In this document: piece after piece, positions 38,407-49,200 of the stretch
How the letters are laid out: each line of letters starts with the position of its first letter
Numbering within the stretch: the first letter of the stretch is position 1
Source: Astropecten irregularis
Lineage: Eukaryota; Echinodermata; Asteroidea; Paxillosida; Astropectinidae
Length of the DNA stretch: 64,000 nt
Reading direction: 5' to 3'
Assembly (NCBI GenBank): GCA_963971285.1
Contig: OZ020244.1
Coordinates: 33,232,001-33,296,000 of the forward strand
Notes under the pieces: model-generated
Told to the model about the DNA's origin: nothing
The model's input: only the letters and a program-made list of their open reading frames with translations
Databases searched by the model: none
Made by a program: the position numbers and the translations under genes

Positions 38407-39175
38407 CGGTGTGGCGGTCTCAGCTGACTCCCCGTCTCAGCTGTCTCCCCTGACGTAGGGGGACAGTTCAGTCCGACACGTGCACGGTCTCCTTGGTCTC
38501 CCTTGCTGAGATGTCCCCCCCCCCCCCCCCCGCCATGACTACAGTAACTATCGCACGGTACCGTGCCTCATATAGCGAGAGATTATTCAATAATAACTTT
38601 AATGAAGTATTCTTTTGGGTACGTAGAGTGAGCATTCTCTGGCGAAGATTCATCAATTCATATAAGAGTCTACAGGTCCAATTTAAGGCAAATAGCACTT
38701 CGTCCTACATCCTATGATGGGTTTATGTCTACCCAAGTCCTGTTAGTCCATCTGTCAGCTTTCAACCTTTTGACCTCGAACTATTAGACCAAACCAACCT
38801 CCCCCCCCCCATTTCTTTCCCATCCCTGTATTCTCTCTCTTTCTTTCTGTTTATTCCCTTGTTCACCCCTCCCCTTTTCTTGACCTCCATGTTTTTACGT
38901 TTAAACCCCTGTGGTTCAGCTTGTGTTTTTATAGCGTGTCCATTCCTTTCCTGTAGTATTTTGTAATAAATCACAGAAGCAATGCGTGGCCTTCAAAAGA
39001 AGGAAAAACCTGTTGTGTTGTGAAGCATGGAATGCACAGCTCTACCACAGCTCAGTACGGCACTTAAACGGAAGACTTTACCGTTGATGTGCGCAGAGAT
39101 AGCATGACGTATTGGTACTATATTTAGTAAGGGGGACAGTTGAGACCGGGAGTCAGCTAAGACCGCCACACCGGC
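38407..39175 (+). mobile_element. 770-bp inverted-repeat element P
   Basis: Ends CCGGTGTGGCGGTCTCAGCT and AGCTAAGACCGCCACACCGG, with subterminal GGGGGACAGTT on both sides and a poly-C tract of about 18 (38515-38532). Confidence 0.75.
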
Positions 39176-39292
39176 CCCACACTACGGCGGGCGTACGGCA
39201 CTCTTGTGGCACGAATTTTCGCTCAAGCGGCTGATATGATCCGTCCTAGCTTACCTAAGTTAGGCCGGTAACGGTGTACAAGCAGGTCCGAT

Positions 39293-39752
39293 ACCTATAA
39301 AGGGAATAAAAACAACTTTATAGTTTTGTACTGTTCCAAAATGATACTTTTTACTTTCAGCAAATGTTCCCGAATCCTTAAATCCCCAGACTAGAAGAAT
39401 TTTGTGCAACATTTCGGAGTAAAAATACAATTTTCTTACCTGTTTGTTGCAAACTTCAAAACAGCCCGTCTGCCATTTTTGTCTGGTCTAGCTAGTCAAG
39501 TTTAGTCTGGTACCTACAACAAACGTATTCAAAGTCCATACAATGAGAGCAGATACTAGACCATATTACCGTCTGCGCGTCTGCGGCCGTTACGTGCATT
39601 CATTACCGTTTTTACCCCATAATTTCCCTCAAAAATCAAAGCTCTGCTCTCTTCCCACAAATTTAACCTTGTTAATAATACTGAAGAGGACACCATGAAC
39701 GTATATTTATGTCAGTTTCTTTATAAAAAGTTGTTTTTATGCCCTTTATAGG
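39293..39752 (+). mobile_element. Family O element, single-arm copy
   Basis: Ends CCTATAAAGGGAATAAAAAC and GTTTTTATGCCCTTTATAGG are inverted. The interior matches one arm of 34564-35604 (TTTTACCCCATAATTTCCCT, TCAAAAATCAAAGC). A start-only relic lies near 40600-40690. Confidence 0.65.
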
Positions 39753-39779
39753 TACATTGTACCCACTTGTGAACCCTTA

Positions 39780-40060
39780 CCCTACAGGATTGGTAGGCCT
39801 AACATACCCAAACAGAAATGTTCACATATTTACGTATGAACTTTCAGGGTATGAAAATGGTGCTAGGATAGACCCGTAAACAGGGCCCAGATACATCGCT
39901 ACTCTCAGATCCTGTATCTGAGACTGAGTAGCGATGTATCTGGGCCCTGTGTACGGGTCTAGTGCTAGGAGAAACATACCGTTAAAATATTTCCACCTGA
40001 AATGGTGTATTTATCTACACATGCCAGAAATTAACGTAGTCAACAAACACATGACAAACA
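39780..40060 (-). mobile_element. MITE family A fragment, host of the 93-bp palindrome
   Basis: CAAACAGAAATGTTCACA, TTTCAGGGTATGAAAATGGT and AACATACCGTTAAAATATTT are family A words in reverse orientation, interrupted at 39869-39961. Confidence 0.6.
39869..39961 (+). mobile_element. 93-bp palindrome with 9-bp target duplication
   Basis: Arms of 36 bp (start TAGACCCGTAAACAGGGCCC, end TACGGGTCTA) pair with one mismatch. GTGCTAGGA flanks it on both sides (39860-39868, 39962-39970), and the MITE sequence around it confirms an insertion. Confidence 0.85.
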
Positions 40061-40779
40061 TGACAAAACAGACCGAAAACAGTTTTGGGAAAGAATTCCA
40101 CTGATGACCATGACGGAAAAAGGATTATATCCTTCTAGAGTTAACTTATTGGATACAAATTATGATGAACTTCAATCTCAGGTGTGGAAAACTTGGGTAG
40201 CATATCTGAAAAGTGAGTTTTACAGGGTTTTTTTACCTACAAATTGTACACTTCCAATATAGCGGCAGCCATCTTGCTCAAAACGCCCTCTGTTGGTTCC
40301 ATAGAGTTGTGTACAAATTATGGTCATCAGTGGAATTCTTTCCCAGTTTTGATCTCGGGGTAAGATCAAAAGACAATTTAACCATTCTTTATACTTTATA
40401 AGAAATATTGAGTTGGTTTTGTGCTATTTTGTCGTGACTGCGATGTTCGATTGAACTAACGTTAAATTTTTCACAGGTTTATTATTTCATGAACGTCTTT
40501 GATCAGACCAAAAGTGTGAGTGTTATTCCATGACCTTTACCAATCATGTGTTAGGGCCTAGGTTAAGGCCAAGAGTAAGGGTACTTTCAGGGTTCAGGGG
40601 GACTACCTATAGCCTAGGGAATAAAAACAACTTACCGATAATAGGCTAATAGCTTTTACTATTCTGTTCCAAAATTATATTTTGATACTAATTCAATTAA
40701 ATTCAAAATCTTTATTTTTACCAAACACTTGTTGGTTGTTAGGGGCCTAATCATGCTAATAGGTTTACATGGTTGGCAA

Positions 40780-41000
40780 AGGTCACAGAACAGCTAGCAC
40801 TCACACTTTGGTTTTGAAAATATGCATGAAAATTGATATTTACTGGTAAACCTGTGAAAATTTGAGCTCAATCAGACATCTGAGTCATGAGAAAACAGTG
40901 AAAACCTGACTCAATTTTTCTTATAAAACACAAATGAAAATTGAGATGAAAATTGTTTTCGATCAAGAGGCTGTAACTCATAAAATGTGGATTGTTTGAT
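40780..41000 (+). repeat. Interspersed repeat N copy
   Basis: GTAAACCTGTGAAAATTTGA and GAGCTCAATCAGACATCTGA as at 895-1140. Confidence 0.6.
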
Positions 41001-42304
41001 CACTGAAGTGATTAGGACTAGGAGTTTTAAGAGTTGACCTCATCGGGAATTCCCCTAAACTTGCAACACTGGTATTTCGCAATTCCCTCCATGCATTGAC
41101 GGGATCTGCAAAGAGGAAACAGTACCTTAATTGGCTTGATTATCCAAACTGCTGGTTAGTTTAATTGTTTGAACTTGTTTGTTTTTGTTTGTTAAAATAT
41201 AATCATGTTGCTTTTTCACTTAACTGCACAGTAGGCCGACTTGTTCATATCTAGTACATGTACATAGTATACAATCTTGGAAAGAAGTTTCCATACATAT
41301 GTGTGTAATTGACACAAACACTATGGGACTGAACTGAAGAATTCAAACTACAGTATGTGTTTTCTAAGTAGGCCCTAAATGCTTCCTGGATTATGTTATT
41401 GCCTGTCAGTTGAAATCTTCTGCATTGGCCCTTTTCCTGTTCTCCAATTTTGACCAATTTAGTAATTATTAACTGTATTACACGCTGTATGTATCCAGCA
41501 AATGTTAGCATCCACACACATTTCTGATACTTAGCAGCAGGACTAAATGTCAAGAGGGAAAAAGCTTTCAAGACATTTTTCCTAAATGTTTCAAATCCGT
41601 TTCAAATGGTTAAATTGAATATTTGCAAAGATATTACACAAAGAAACACCTTTTAAGTTTGATAATATCATTTATATCAGTTGAATGAAAAGAAAACAGT
41701 TTTTTCCATAATTCATATAATCAATTTTTTTAGTTGTTGAGATGATATCTTTTTTGCATAATTAGAGGATTATGAAGGATGTACATGTAGGCATTGAGGA
41801 GCTTTCACGTCAGGGAATTTGGGTTCAATCTTTGATGATGGAAGATGCACGGTCCCTAGCCAAATGGCCTGGGGGATTAGGGTTAACCAGTTAATCTCAA
41901 GCGGTTCATACAGTCAAAACTTCTTTGACAAGTTGCGGAGGAAATATGTAATCTACAACTCTGAGAACATAAATATTTGAAAAACCCTTCCAATTGGTGT
42001 TGACGTTTGACACAGAAGTCACAGATATGTTTATATGTTAAGAAAAATTATTTCCCCTCGCCTCGTGAATCATAATCATGCAGGCAGATATAGCAAAGAG
42101 TTAGCCGTAGAGAAAAACCGGTACCCAAGTTTAGAAACCGCATACATAATGTGTGTATGCCGTTTGCCGGTATAGGCTAGGCTCAGACGATTTGAGGTCA
42201 AACTCACTCAAATACAATTTGCAACCGTTCAGGAAAGTGATTCACTGCAAGTCAGTGACCCGCGGGATATGTTATCAATTAGCCCAGATGTATGTGAACT
42301 TTTT

Positions 42305-42400
42305 TTTTTAAATAGAGAGGGGGTTGGATGGTGGTAGGGGGATGGGGGGGGGGGGGGGTCTGGTGGCGGGTGGGGGTGGAGGTTGTTGTGTGTGTGTGGA
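42305..42400 (+). repeat. G-rich tract, possible G-quadruplex
   Basis: Runs of G including about 17 in a row near 42343-42358, then GGTGGCGGGTGGGGGTGGAGG and a (GT)n run. It lies 2.7 kb upstream of the first NAPE-PLD coding exon; whether it belongs to the promoter is unknown. Confidence 0.6.
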
Positions 42401-43269
42401 TCGGCCAGTGAATGTTGGCTTTTCCTGTAATGTGTCAGGCTTCCACGAGGACTCAGGAAATAGTCTCAACGTCTCAGGAGCCCAGAAAAGGATGTCGTGC
42501 CTTAATGTAGACACTTTTATTTTTAGTGGGAATGTTACAGGATCTTGTTGTAAGTATAATAAACCCATCGTTACAGTCTTTTTAGTGCTATTTATGTCTG
42601 TAGGTGAGGTTAATGTCGTACTTAAGCAACTGGATGATGAAGCTAATTATCGTGAATGTTTCTTGTATTTAATGAGTAATCACATGCCTGGCTTTTGTTT
42701 GAAACACCTAAAGTTGATTTCGTTTTATTTTTGGATCATTGCTATATATAGCGGCTGATTCATAGTTCGTAAGTTACAGCCACGTAAAATGTGCTGTAAA
42801 AGCTAATGTCTAAATGGTCTGTTACAAGTGTTGTACTCTTGTAGGATGTAGTTCATGTAGGTTGTAAATGTTGTACACTTGTGAATGGAAAGTTCTAACA
42901 AAATTTTGAAACAGATTTGGGCTTGTTACGCAAAACCAGTAGTTGGCATGACCTCAGTGAATAGACAAAACTCAGTCTGTTTGATTTCCAATCTTTTTTT
43001 GAATGTATGTATACAGAAAGATTTGATCAGCACAACTGAAATTGTATGTCCTTATAATTACTCCTGTTTATACTTTTTTAACCACTAAAATATTCAATAT
43101 ATAAGCATGGTTTTGTAATGGAATGTCTTCAGTCTTTGGGTCTACTCACTATTACACTACAGCTGGTCATTTGAAATATACATCCTGAATGATGAATCAC
43201 TTGCATTTAATTTATAATACTTTTGGCCACCCATGCTTGCCAAATGAAGTGATACATGAGTAAAAAGCG

Positions 43270-43400
43270 TTACGCACTAATGACGTCACACCATGCATGC
43301 ACGCGCACACATACCCCCACCCACCACACGTTTGCATGGCCGGTTGCAATGTTTGTCTGAGGTTCGGTGCTATTTTTTGTGCAAGTGCGCAGTGCTATTT
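43270..43400 (+). mobile_element. MITE B copy 2
   Basis: GCGTTACGCACTAATGACGTCACA start, GGTTGCAATGTTTGTCTGAG, AAGTGCGCAGTGCTATT end. CRE TGACGTCA at 43281-43288. Confidence 0.6.
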
Positions 43401-43454
43401 AGGGAAGTGCTGCCAAGGCAAGGATTTCCCATTTACCCAGTGCCATTGTTGGCA

Positions 43455-43644
43455 ATAGCGCTCCGCACTAATGACGTCACATGAGTGTACGGAATCCCCG
43501 GATGTCAGACAAACATTGACTCACACACGCAGTGTACACCATGCATGCATGCACGCGGGCGCGCGCACACACCACACATTTGCATGGACGCAATGTTTGT
43601 CTGAGCTAGTGTGCTATTTCTAGCGCAAGTGCGGAGTGCTATTG
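43455..43644 (+). mobile_element. MITE B copy 3
   Basis: AATAGCGCTCCGCACTAATG to CAAGTGCGGAGTGCTATT. Only about 55 bp from copy 2, same orientation. CRE at 43472-43479. Confidence 0.7.
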
Positions 43645-44382
43645 ATCCTCCTTCAGTACCCATGTATTAAAAGTGTAAGACGGCCTGAGTTGTTATGGTC
43701 TTGCGAGGTCTGGAGACTAGGAGACTACCTATTCCTATTCCAAAACTTCACAGACTTTAACTGGGAGTGCTGTATACACAGCGTGTCTTTTAATATATGC
43801 AGCATACATACACTATAGTACGTACAATCATACATGTCCATGTACATGTGCCAAGTTAATTTGTAATTGCCATTTATATTTTATAAGCGACTTCCTTGCT
43901 ACGCTGTCTGTTAACAATTAATACCTTCCCCTCTTCACTAGTTCACTCATCTACAGCCCCACACCCACACAAACACAATAAGGCCAAACGTCTGCTCGGC
44001 ATTTGAAGTTTCCTATTAAGATTATACACACTTGCTGTACATTTCAACTTTTCAGTCAGTCAGTCAATTTGAGGTGATTTTAGTTGAGCATTAGTTGGCA
44101 TGCTTGAAGCAAACAATACAACAAAATTGGGATTGTATTGCATGGGCAAAACTGTGTGACTAGTGTAAACTGCGAAGCTGAGACTGTGTGATATTTGATT
44201 TTGGGAAGGCCAAGGTTTGGCATTCTCGTGCTGTTCTTAGCTGTAAGTATGTGATTTAAGGCTTACATGTAGTGTGTCACAGTCATAGTCATCCTGTAGT
44301 TTTAATTGATGCATTCTTGGAATCGATTTGGCTTCACTGTATTTGGATCATCTCTGACATGTCTGATAGTGTGCAATCATGT

Positions 44383-44817
44383 AATACACCGATCCAGTAG
44401 GCCACGCCCCTTAACAATTTGGCCAATCACAACGCGTTATTTAAGGTCCGACAAATTGCCGCCATTTTGTCCGACACAACGGCATGAATTTTGTATTCTT
44501 TAGTTCACACTTTTCGTTGAGTTTACTTTTGTTTTGTATGTACAAGGCGATTCTTTTACAAACCAGTTTTATTCTTCACCATGGTCAGCGGTGTTAAATA
44601 TTTCCATTATAATCCTGGCTCTCGATGCCCTGGCTGAAAGTAAAGGTACATTTTTGGCCTTTTGCAAAACCAAAGTCCAACTCAGAGAGAAGTGTTTATG
44701 TGGGTGAGTGTATGTGATTCGTCGCGTGTGGGCGATCGTGACCCTTGATGTGCGTGCGCGTGTGCGTTGTTGCTAGGACGTTGCTATGGTGGGCGTGGCC
44801 TACTGGATCGGTGTATT
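44383..44817 (+). mobile_element. MITE G, second copy
   Basis: AATACACCGATCCAGTAGGC and GCCTACTGGATCGGTGTATT are matched ends; same family as 14441-14839 (shared GTTGCTATGGTGGGCGTGGC). It ends 308 bp before the NAPE-PLD coding exon. Confidence 0.8.
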
Positions 44818-45107
44818 GTGGCAGAGATAAGGCACTTCTATATTGCAGACATAAAATCATACAAAATCATATTCTGTATCAGCTGTGGTGGCTTGCAACT
44901 TACAATATTTCCTATTACCGGTATTAGCATTTTTAATTTGGTTACAATTTCTGTTTTCCTTTTTTTTTTTTTAACATCTTTGTATAAATTGTCTTAATTT
45001 AAACTGTACTTAAATGAAGACAATTCGATGAAAAACAATGAAATACTAATTTAAACTGACTGCATTAATTATTTACAAATGAATTGATATTGATTGTTTT
45101 GTTTTTG

Positions 45108-45124
45108 TTTGTCCTTTTTTCTAG
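45108..45124 (+). promoter_or_regulatory. Splice acceptor deciding the NAPE-PLD start
   Basis: A polypyrimidine run followed by CTAG directly before CCATGG. It marks the junction between an upstream untranslated exon and the first coding exon, so it decides the start at 45127 over the upstream in-frame ATG at 45094. Confidence 0.8.
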
Positions 45125-46233
45125 CCATGGCGGAGTATGGTGTGCACCCATCATTGCTGGACCATGGAGAGGGCCAGGGTCCATTCAACAGTAGCAACTC
45201 CTTCAGTCAGTCTCACAGTCCCGATTCAGCTGACCGAGATACATCTCTGCTGGTCTCCACTGCCGCATCAAGCACCGACCCCCTGAGTACTCTAGAAAGT
45301 TTGGACGACCACTCGGATTTGGATCCAGACGACAGATTTGTGAGTCCAGCGGATCATCGAGGAAGTCCAGGCTCTGTAGGAGTGTTTGCTGGGAAGACAG
45401 GCTTGAGCTCAAATGCTGCTGTAAGCTCTGATCCTCTAAGCCCCCTGGATCAGCTGGAGGAAATCGGCATTGGTTACTATGATTCATTGAATGGAATAGA
45501 TTCCTTTGGTGAAAGACTGGAACCACAGTCCAGTAGAATTTCAGAATCCTCCGCTCCATACAGCAGCAGCGGCTGTTCGTCGTTTGCAGAAAACGGAGAG
45601 CTGCCAAGCGTCATTGTGGACAATGGAACTTGCGATCAGAACAGGGAGATGATAGAGGACCCAGGGGCGAAACCAGTTCCGAATTACATGTCCGTGCACA
45701 GGAAGCAGCCGCAGAGATCAACACCGTCACCGGAGAAGGATGAGAGGATCACATCAGTTGTGGCACTTGAGGAAGAAGAGCTGCCGGTGATCAACACGGT
45801 GAGCAACACCAATCAAAGCAACCAAGGCTTGGCCTCGCTGGGGTACATCGAAGATGGCTACACCACTATCAGCAAGTACAGAGATGACGGCGAGGAGGAG
45901 GGCTCGGACCAGCCAACCCAGGAGACAGGTAATGGACAGTCAGCCGCCGTCCTAAGGGAGCGCAAGAGCCCGAGTTCAGACTCCAGTGACAGCACAGCGA
46001 GGTACAGTTCCTGTGCATCGGCCATCGACATCAGTACGAGCAGGCAGAAGCTCTTGCGAGATGATAAGGTCCGTTTCGGCACCCTGGACCCCAGGAAACT
46101 GGAAGATGTGACGCCTTCCAAGTTCGTCAATGGACGCTATGTTAACCCCTGGGATACCTGGCAAGAGCCAACATTCAGCAATGCCATGAAATTCATGTGT
46201 ATGCGCAAAGATGGTGGAATCCCATCCAGTCAG
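45125..46233 (+). CDS. NAPEPLD: NAPE-PLD first coding exon (acidic Ser-rich extension plus start of conserved region)
   Basis: A T-rich tract ending TTCTAG (to 45124) is a strong splice acceptor, so the exon starts at 45125 and the ATG at 45127 (context GCCATGG) is the real start. At least one untranslated exon lies upstream and was not located. The reading frame is open further upstream and would add 11 hydrophobic residues, but these are the polypyrimidine tract read as protein. The exon encodes 369 codons, phase 0, and ends CAG/GTAAGA. The extension has runs such as [11 protein letters not shown] and [13 protein letters not shown]. Confidence 0.93.
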
Positions 46234-49200
46234 GTAAGATTTGCTACTCACCTCAACCCATAAGAACCCTGCTAAAAGTGCTATAATTGACAGGAATGGA
46301 TGGATATTGTTGCACCTTGCAGAGAAATGATACAATCCAATCTTTGTACCAACCACTAACCCTGCTCTTTGCAACAGATTGCAGCTCTGTACTGTTGCAC
46401 TTCAATGAACTAGTACTGCTCTGTCAGCCAAGTAGCTTAGGACCTAATGCAGCGGTTAATCCAATGGCGTACCTAGTAGGTGGGGCAAGGGGGGCACGTG
46501 CCGCAGGCCCCACTTTTTAGGAGGGTGCAAAAAAAATGCTAAGGAATGAAAAACCAAGCTGTAAACCAAGTTTTTGGAAATGTAATCCAATGAACAAAAG
46601 AAAGAAAGATTCCAATTTAAAATTGTCAGATTTTGTCTAAATTCATTGGCATTATAAGTTAATGGTGCAATTTTAGCCCTGGGCACCGTTTTCCCTATTT
46701 ATTGCTGGTTAACTTAACGCCAAGCCATGCAGGTAAATATGCTATCAAAGTATGCCCTGTGTTAACTGCTATTAAATACAACAAACCTTCAATAACCTTT
46801 GACTCTGCTGAGTGTTGCTGCTTACTGTCATGCTTAGCAGGTGAAGGTTCGAACAGGAGTGACTGAGTCCTGTGTAAATATTTAGTGAACACATGTTGTA
46901 TTTTGGCTGTGCGATAAACTGTACATGTATTCAAGCATTCTATGTGATTGAATCCTGGTCCACTAAATATTTTTTCTTTACACCCATCATTAGAAGTGCA
47001 GAAAGCATCACACTCTAAACTTGTGGAGTGTGGAATGCTTTATGCATTTTATTCAGCCTGGGCATTAACTACAGTAAGCATAAACATGAAGTAAATCATA
47101 CATATTGATTTATTTGTACGTATGTGTGTCTTTCTTGCATATTATAGACGCTGGATCAGACTTTACCTGTCTTGATCCCAGACCCTCTTAAAATCCGCGC
47201 TCCTCCTCCCTCTGGGATCAACGTGACTTGGATCGGGCACGCTAGCTTGCTGGTGCAGTTTGATGGCGTCTCCATCCTGACCGATCCCATCTTCAGCAAC
47301 TTCTGCGGACCCACCTCCCTGGTCGGTGTCAAGCGCTACCGGCCCGCGCCCTGCGATGTCCACATGCTGCCCAAGATCGACGCGGTGGTCATCAGCCACA
47401 CCCACTACGACCACTTGGACCTGCCGACCGTGCAGGCACTTAACGTCTGGTACGGCAGCTCCCTCCGATGGTTCGTCCCGCTCGGCGTCATGGACTGGTT
47501 CACCAAAACCGGGGTGGAGAACGTCATCGAGCTGGACTGGTGGCAGGAGAACTGCATCCCGTCGCATAGCGACGTGACCTTTGCCTTCACGCCCAGCCAG
47601 CACTGGTCGCAGCGCACTGCCTTTGACAGGCAGAAGTGCCTGTGGGGTAGCTGGTCTGTCATCGGACCCAATCATAGCTTCTTCTTTGCTGGGGACACAG
47701 GTTACTGCAAAGCTTTCCAGGAGATTGGTCAGCGCTATGGCCCCTTTGACCTGGCCGCCATTCCCATCGGGGCTTACAAACCACGGTGAGTATCTTCATG
47801 TCTTCAATGTCTTGTACAAATCTCCATTATAAGTATCCAACAAGTTTATCTTACAAGCAAAAGATGTTTAAGAGGGTGCACATGCTCACCAAATTAAAAG
47901 TTCTTTGCATAGAAGTCAGGGATGTGAAACCTTTCCGATTTTGTTTTGGTTCAGATTTTAACTTGGGAATTTCAGCTTTTTTGTACACCTACTATGTACA
48001 AAAGTATAGGAAAATGTCTTAAATATTAAATACTTAATAGTGGTAACATGTCAAGACTAGCTGACTATAGCAACAACTACTTAATCAGACGCAATAAATC
48101 CTGATAATAAAACTGAACTAATAACCGAATAGAATACATTTGGCTGTGATTCATAGTTTTCAGTTCAGACTAGGGTTCCTGCGGCCGATTTCACGAAACG
48201 CTAAGACGCGTCTTAGGAAGGGTAACTCGTCCTATGTCAGGACGCGTCCTAGGATCGATTTAACCAAAGTTAAGACGCGTTCAATGCATCTCTACTTCCA
48301 TAGCAACGCGGCTGAACTCGTCTTAACTTAGGACGGGTCTGAGGGTCGTCTTATCTGCACGAACACGTACATGTACTGAATAGCAACAATGGCGCTTCAC
48401 GCTTCTTGCTGTGTAATCGCGACTCGGCGGGCGGGGGGCGGGAGGCCTAGGCTTGGCGAGTTAATGCCGTGACCGGAGAAATACACTCGATAGTTTAAAA
48501 TGACGAGGACAACGTAGCGGATGGTCTATAATTGTTTGACAGGGATTATTTCAAGATTGGCATATGAATTTGAGCCAATGTGAGTACGTTACGAGTTAGC
48601 AGATATTTTATTTCAGCAGACGAAAACTTTTCGCCCGAATAACAACCAATGAGCCATCTTGAGTTTACGTAGGCCTCCTTCATTTATACTGTGCGCGCAC
48701 ACCGCAAGCATAAAACAACGGCTGTTGCACGCATTCGCTCCAATTGAATCAAGTTAACATGGTGCAGCCGTTGTATTTGGAAAGGCCATCCTCGTCCAAT
48801 ATATTACAATTTATTTATCAGCATGACAGACTGATCTTGGCTAAGATGCGTTTGGTGAAATCGGTCTTAGGACGCGTCATAGCTAAGATCGATCTTACAG
48901 CTAGGACTCGTCCTAAGTCAAAAGATCTATCCTAAAATAAGACGAGTTTCGTGAAATCGGCCCCTGGTGTCGCCCCCTGCCCTTCCCAGCTTTACAAAGG
49001 AAGTGGTCATTAAGAATTGCATGTGGACGGTTGATGTCTTCAAATGTCATGACTGTTCCCATAGTCTTAAAGTCTTGAGCAATGAAATTACAGTGGAACG
49101 CCGCTATAACAAAAACATTAGGATCCACATATAGATATTGTTCGGCGGTCATTTTTTTGTATTGATTTTAAGCTGCCGGACATGCTTTGACATTAAGTAC

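Larger units (their letters stand above)
35836..45124. other. Divergent intergenic region between GRIPAP1 and NAPE-PLD
   Basis: No coding exon found. It must hold the GRIPAP1 promoter (near 35.85-36.1 kb, minus) and the NAPE-PLD promoter with at least one untranslated exon; neither start site can be placed. Contents: three copies of a CRE-containing MITE, a 770-bp inverted-repeat element, a 93-bp palindrome, a family O copy, repeat N, a G-rich tract and MITE G. Stretches 36.0-36.8, 37.0-38.4 and 41.0-42.3 kb show nothing clear. Confidence 0.7.

Noticed and set aside
42308-42568. Proline-rich ORF on the minus strand
   Set aside because: Comes from the G-rich tract read in reverse; low complexity.
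45203-45607. 134-codon minus-strand ORF in the first NAPE-PLD exon
   Set aside because: Shadow frame of a coding exon, no motif, no splice support.
47163-47675. 170-codon ORF on the minus strand opposite NAPE-PLD
   Set aside because: Shadow of the GC-rich coding exon in the opposite frame; the plus frame has the conserved zinc motif.
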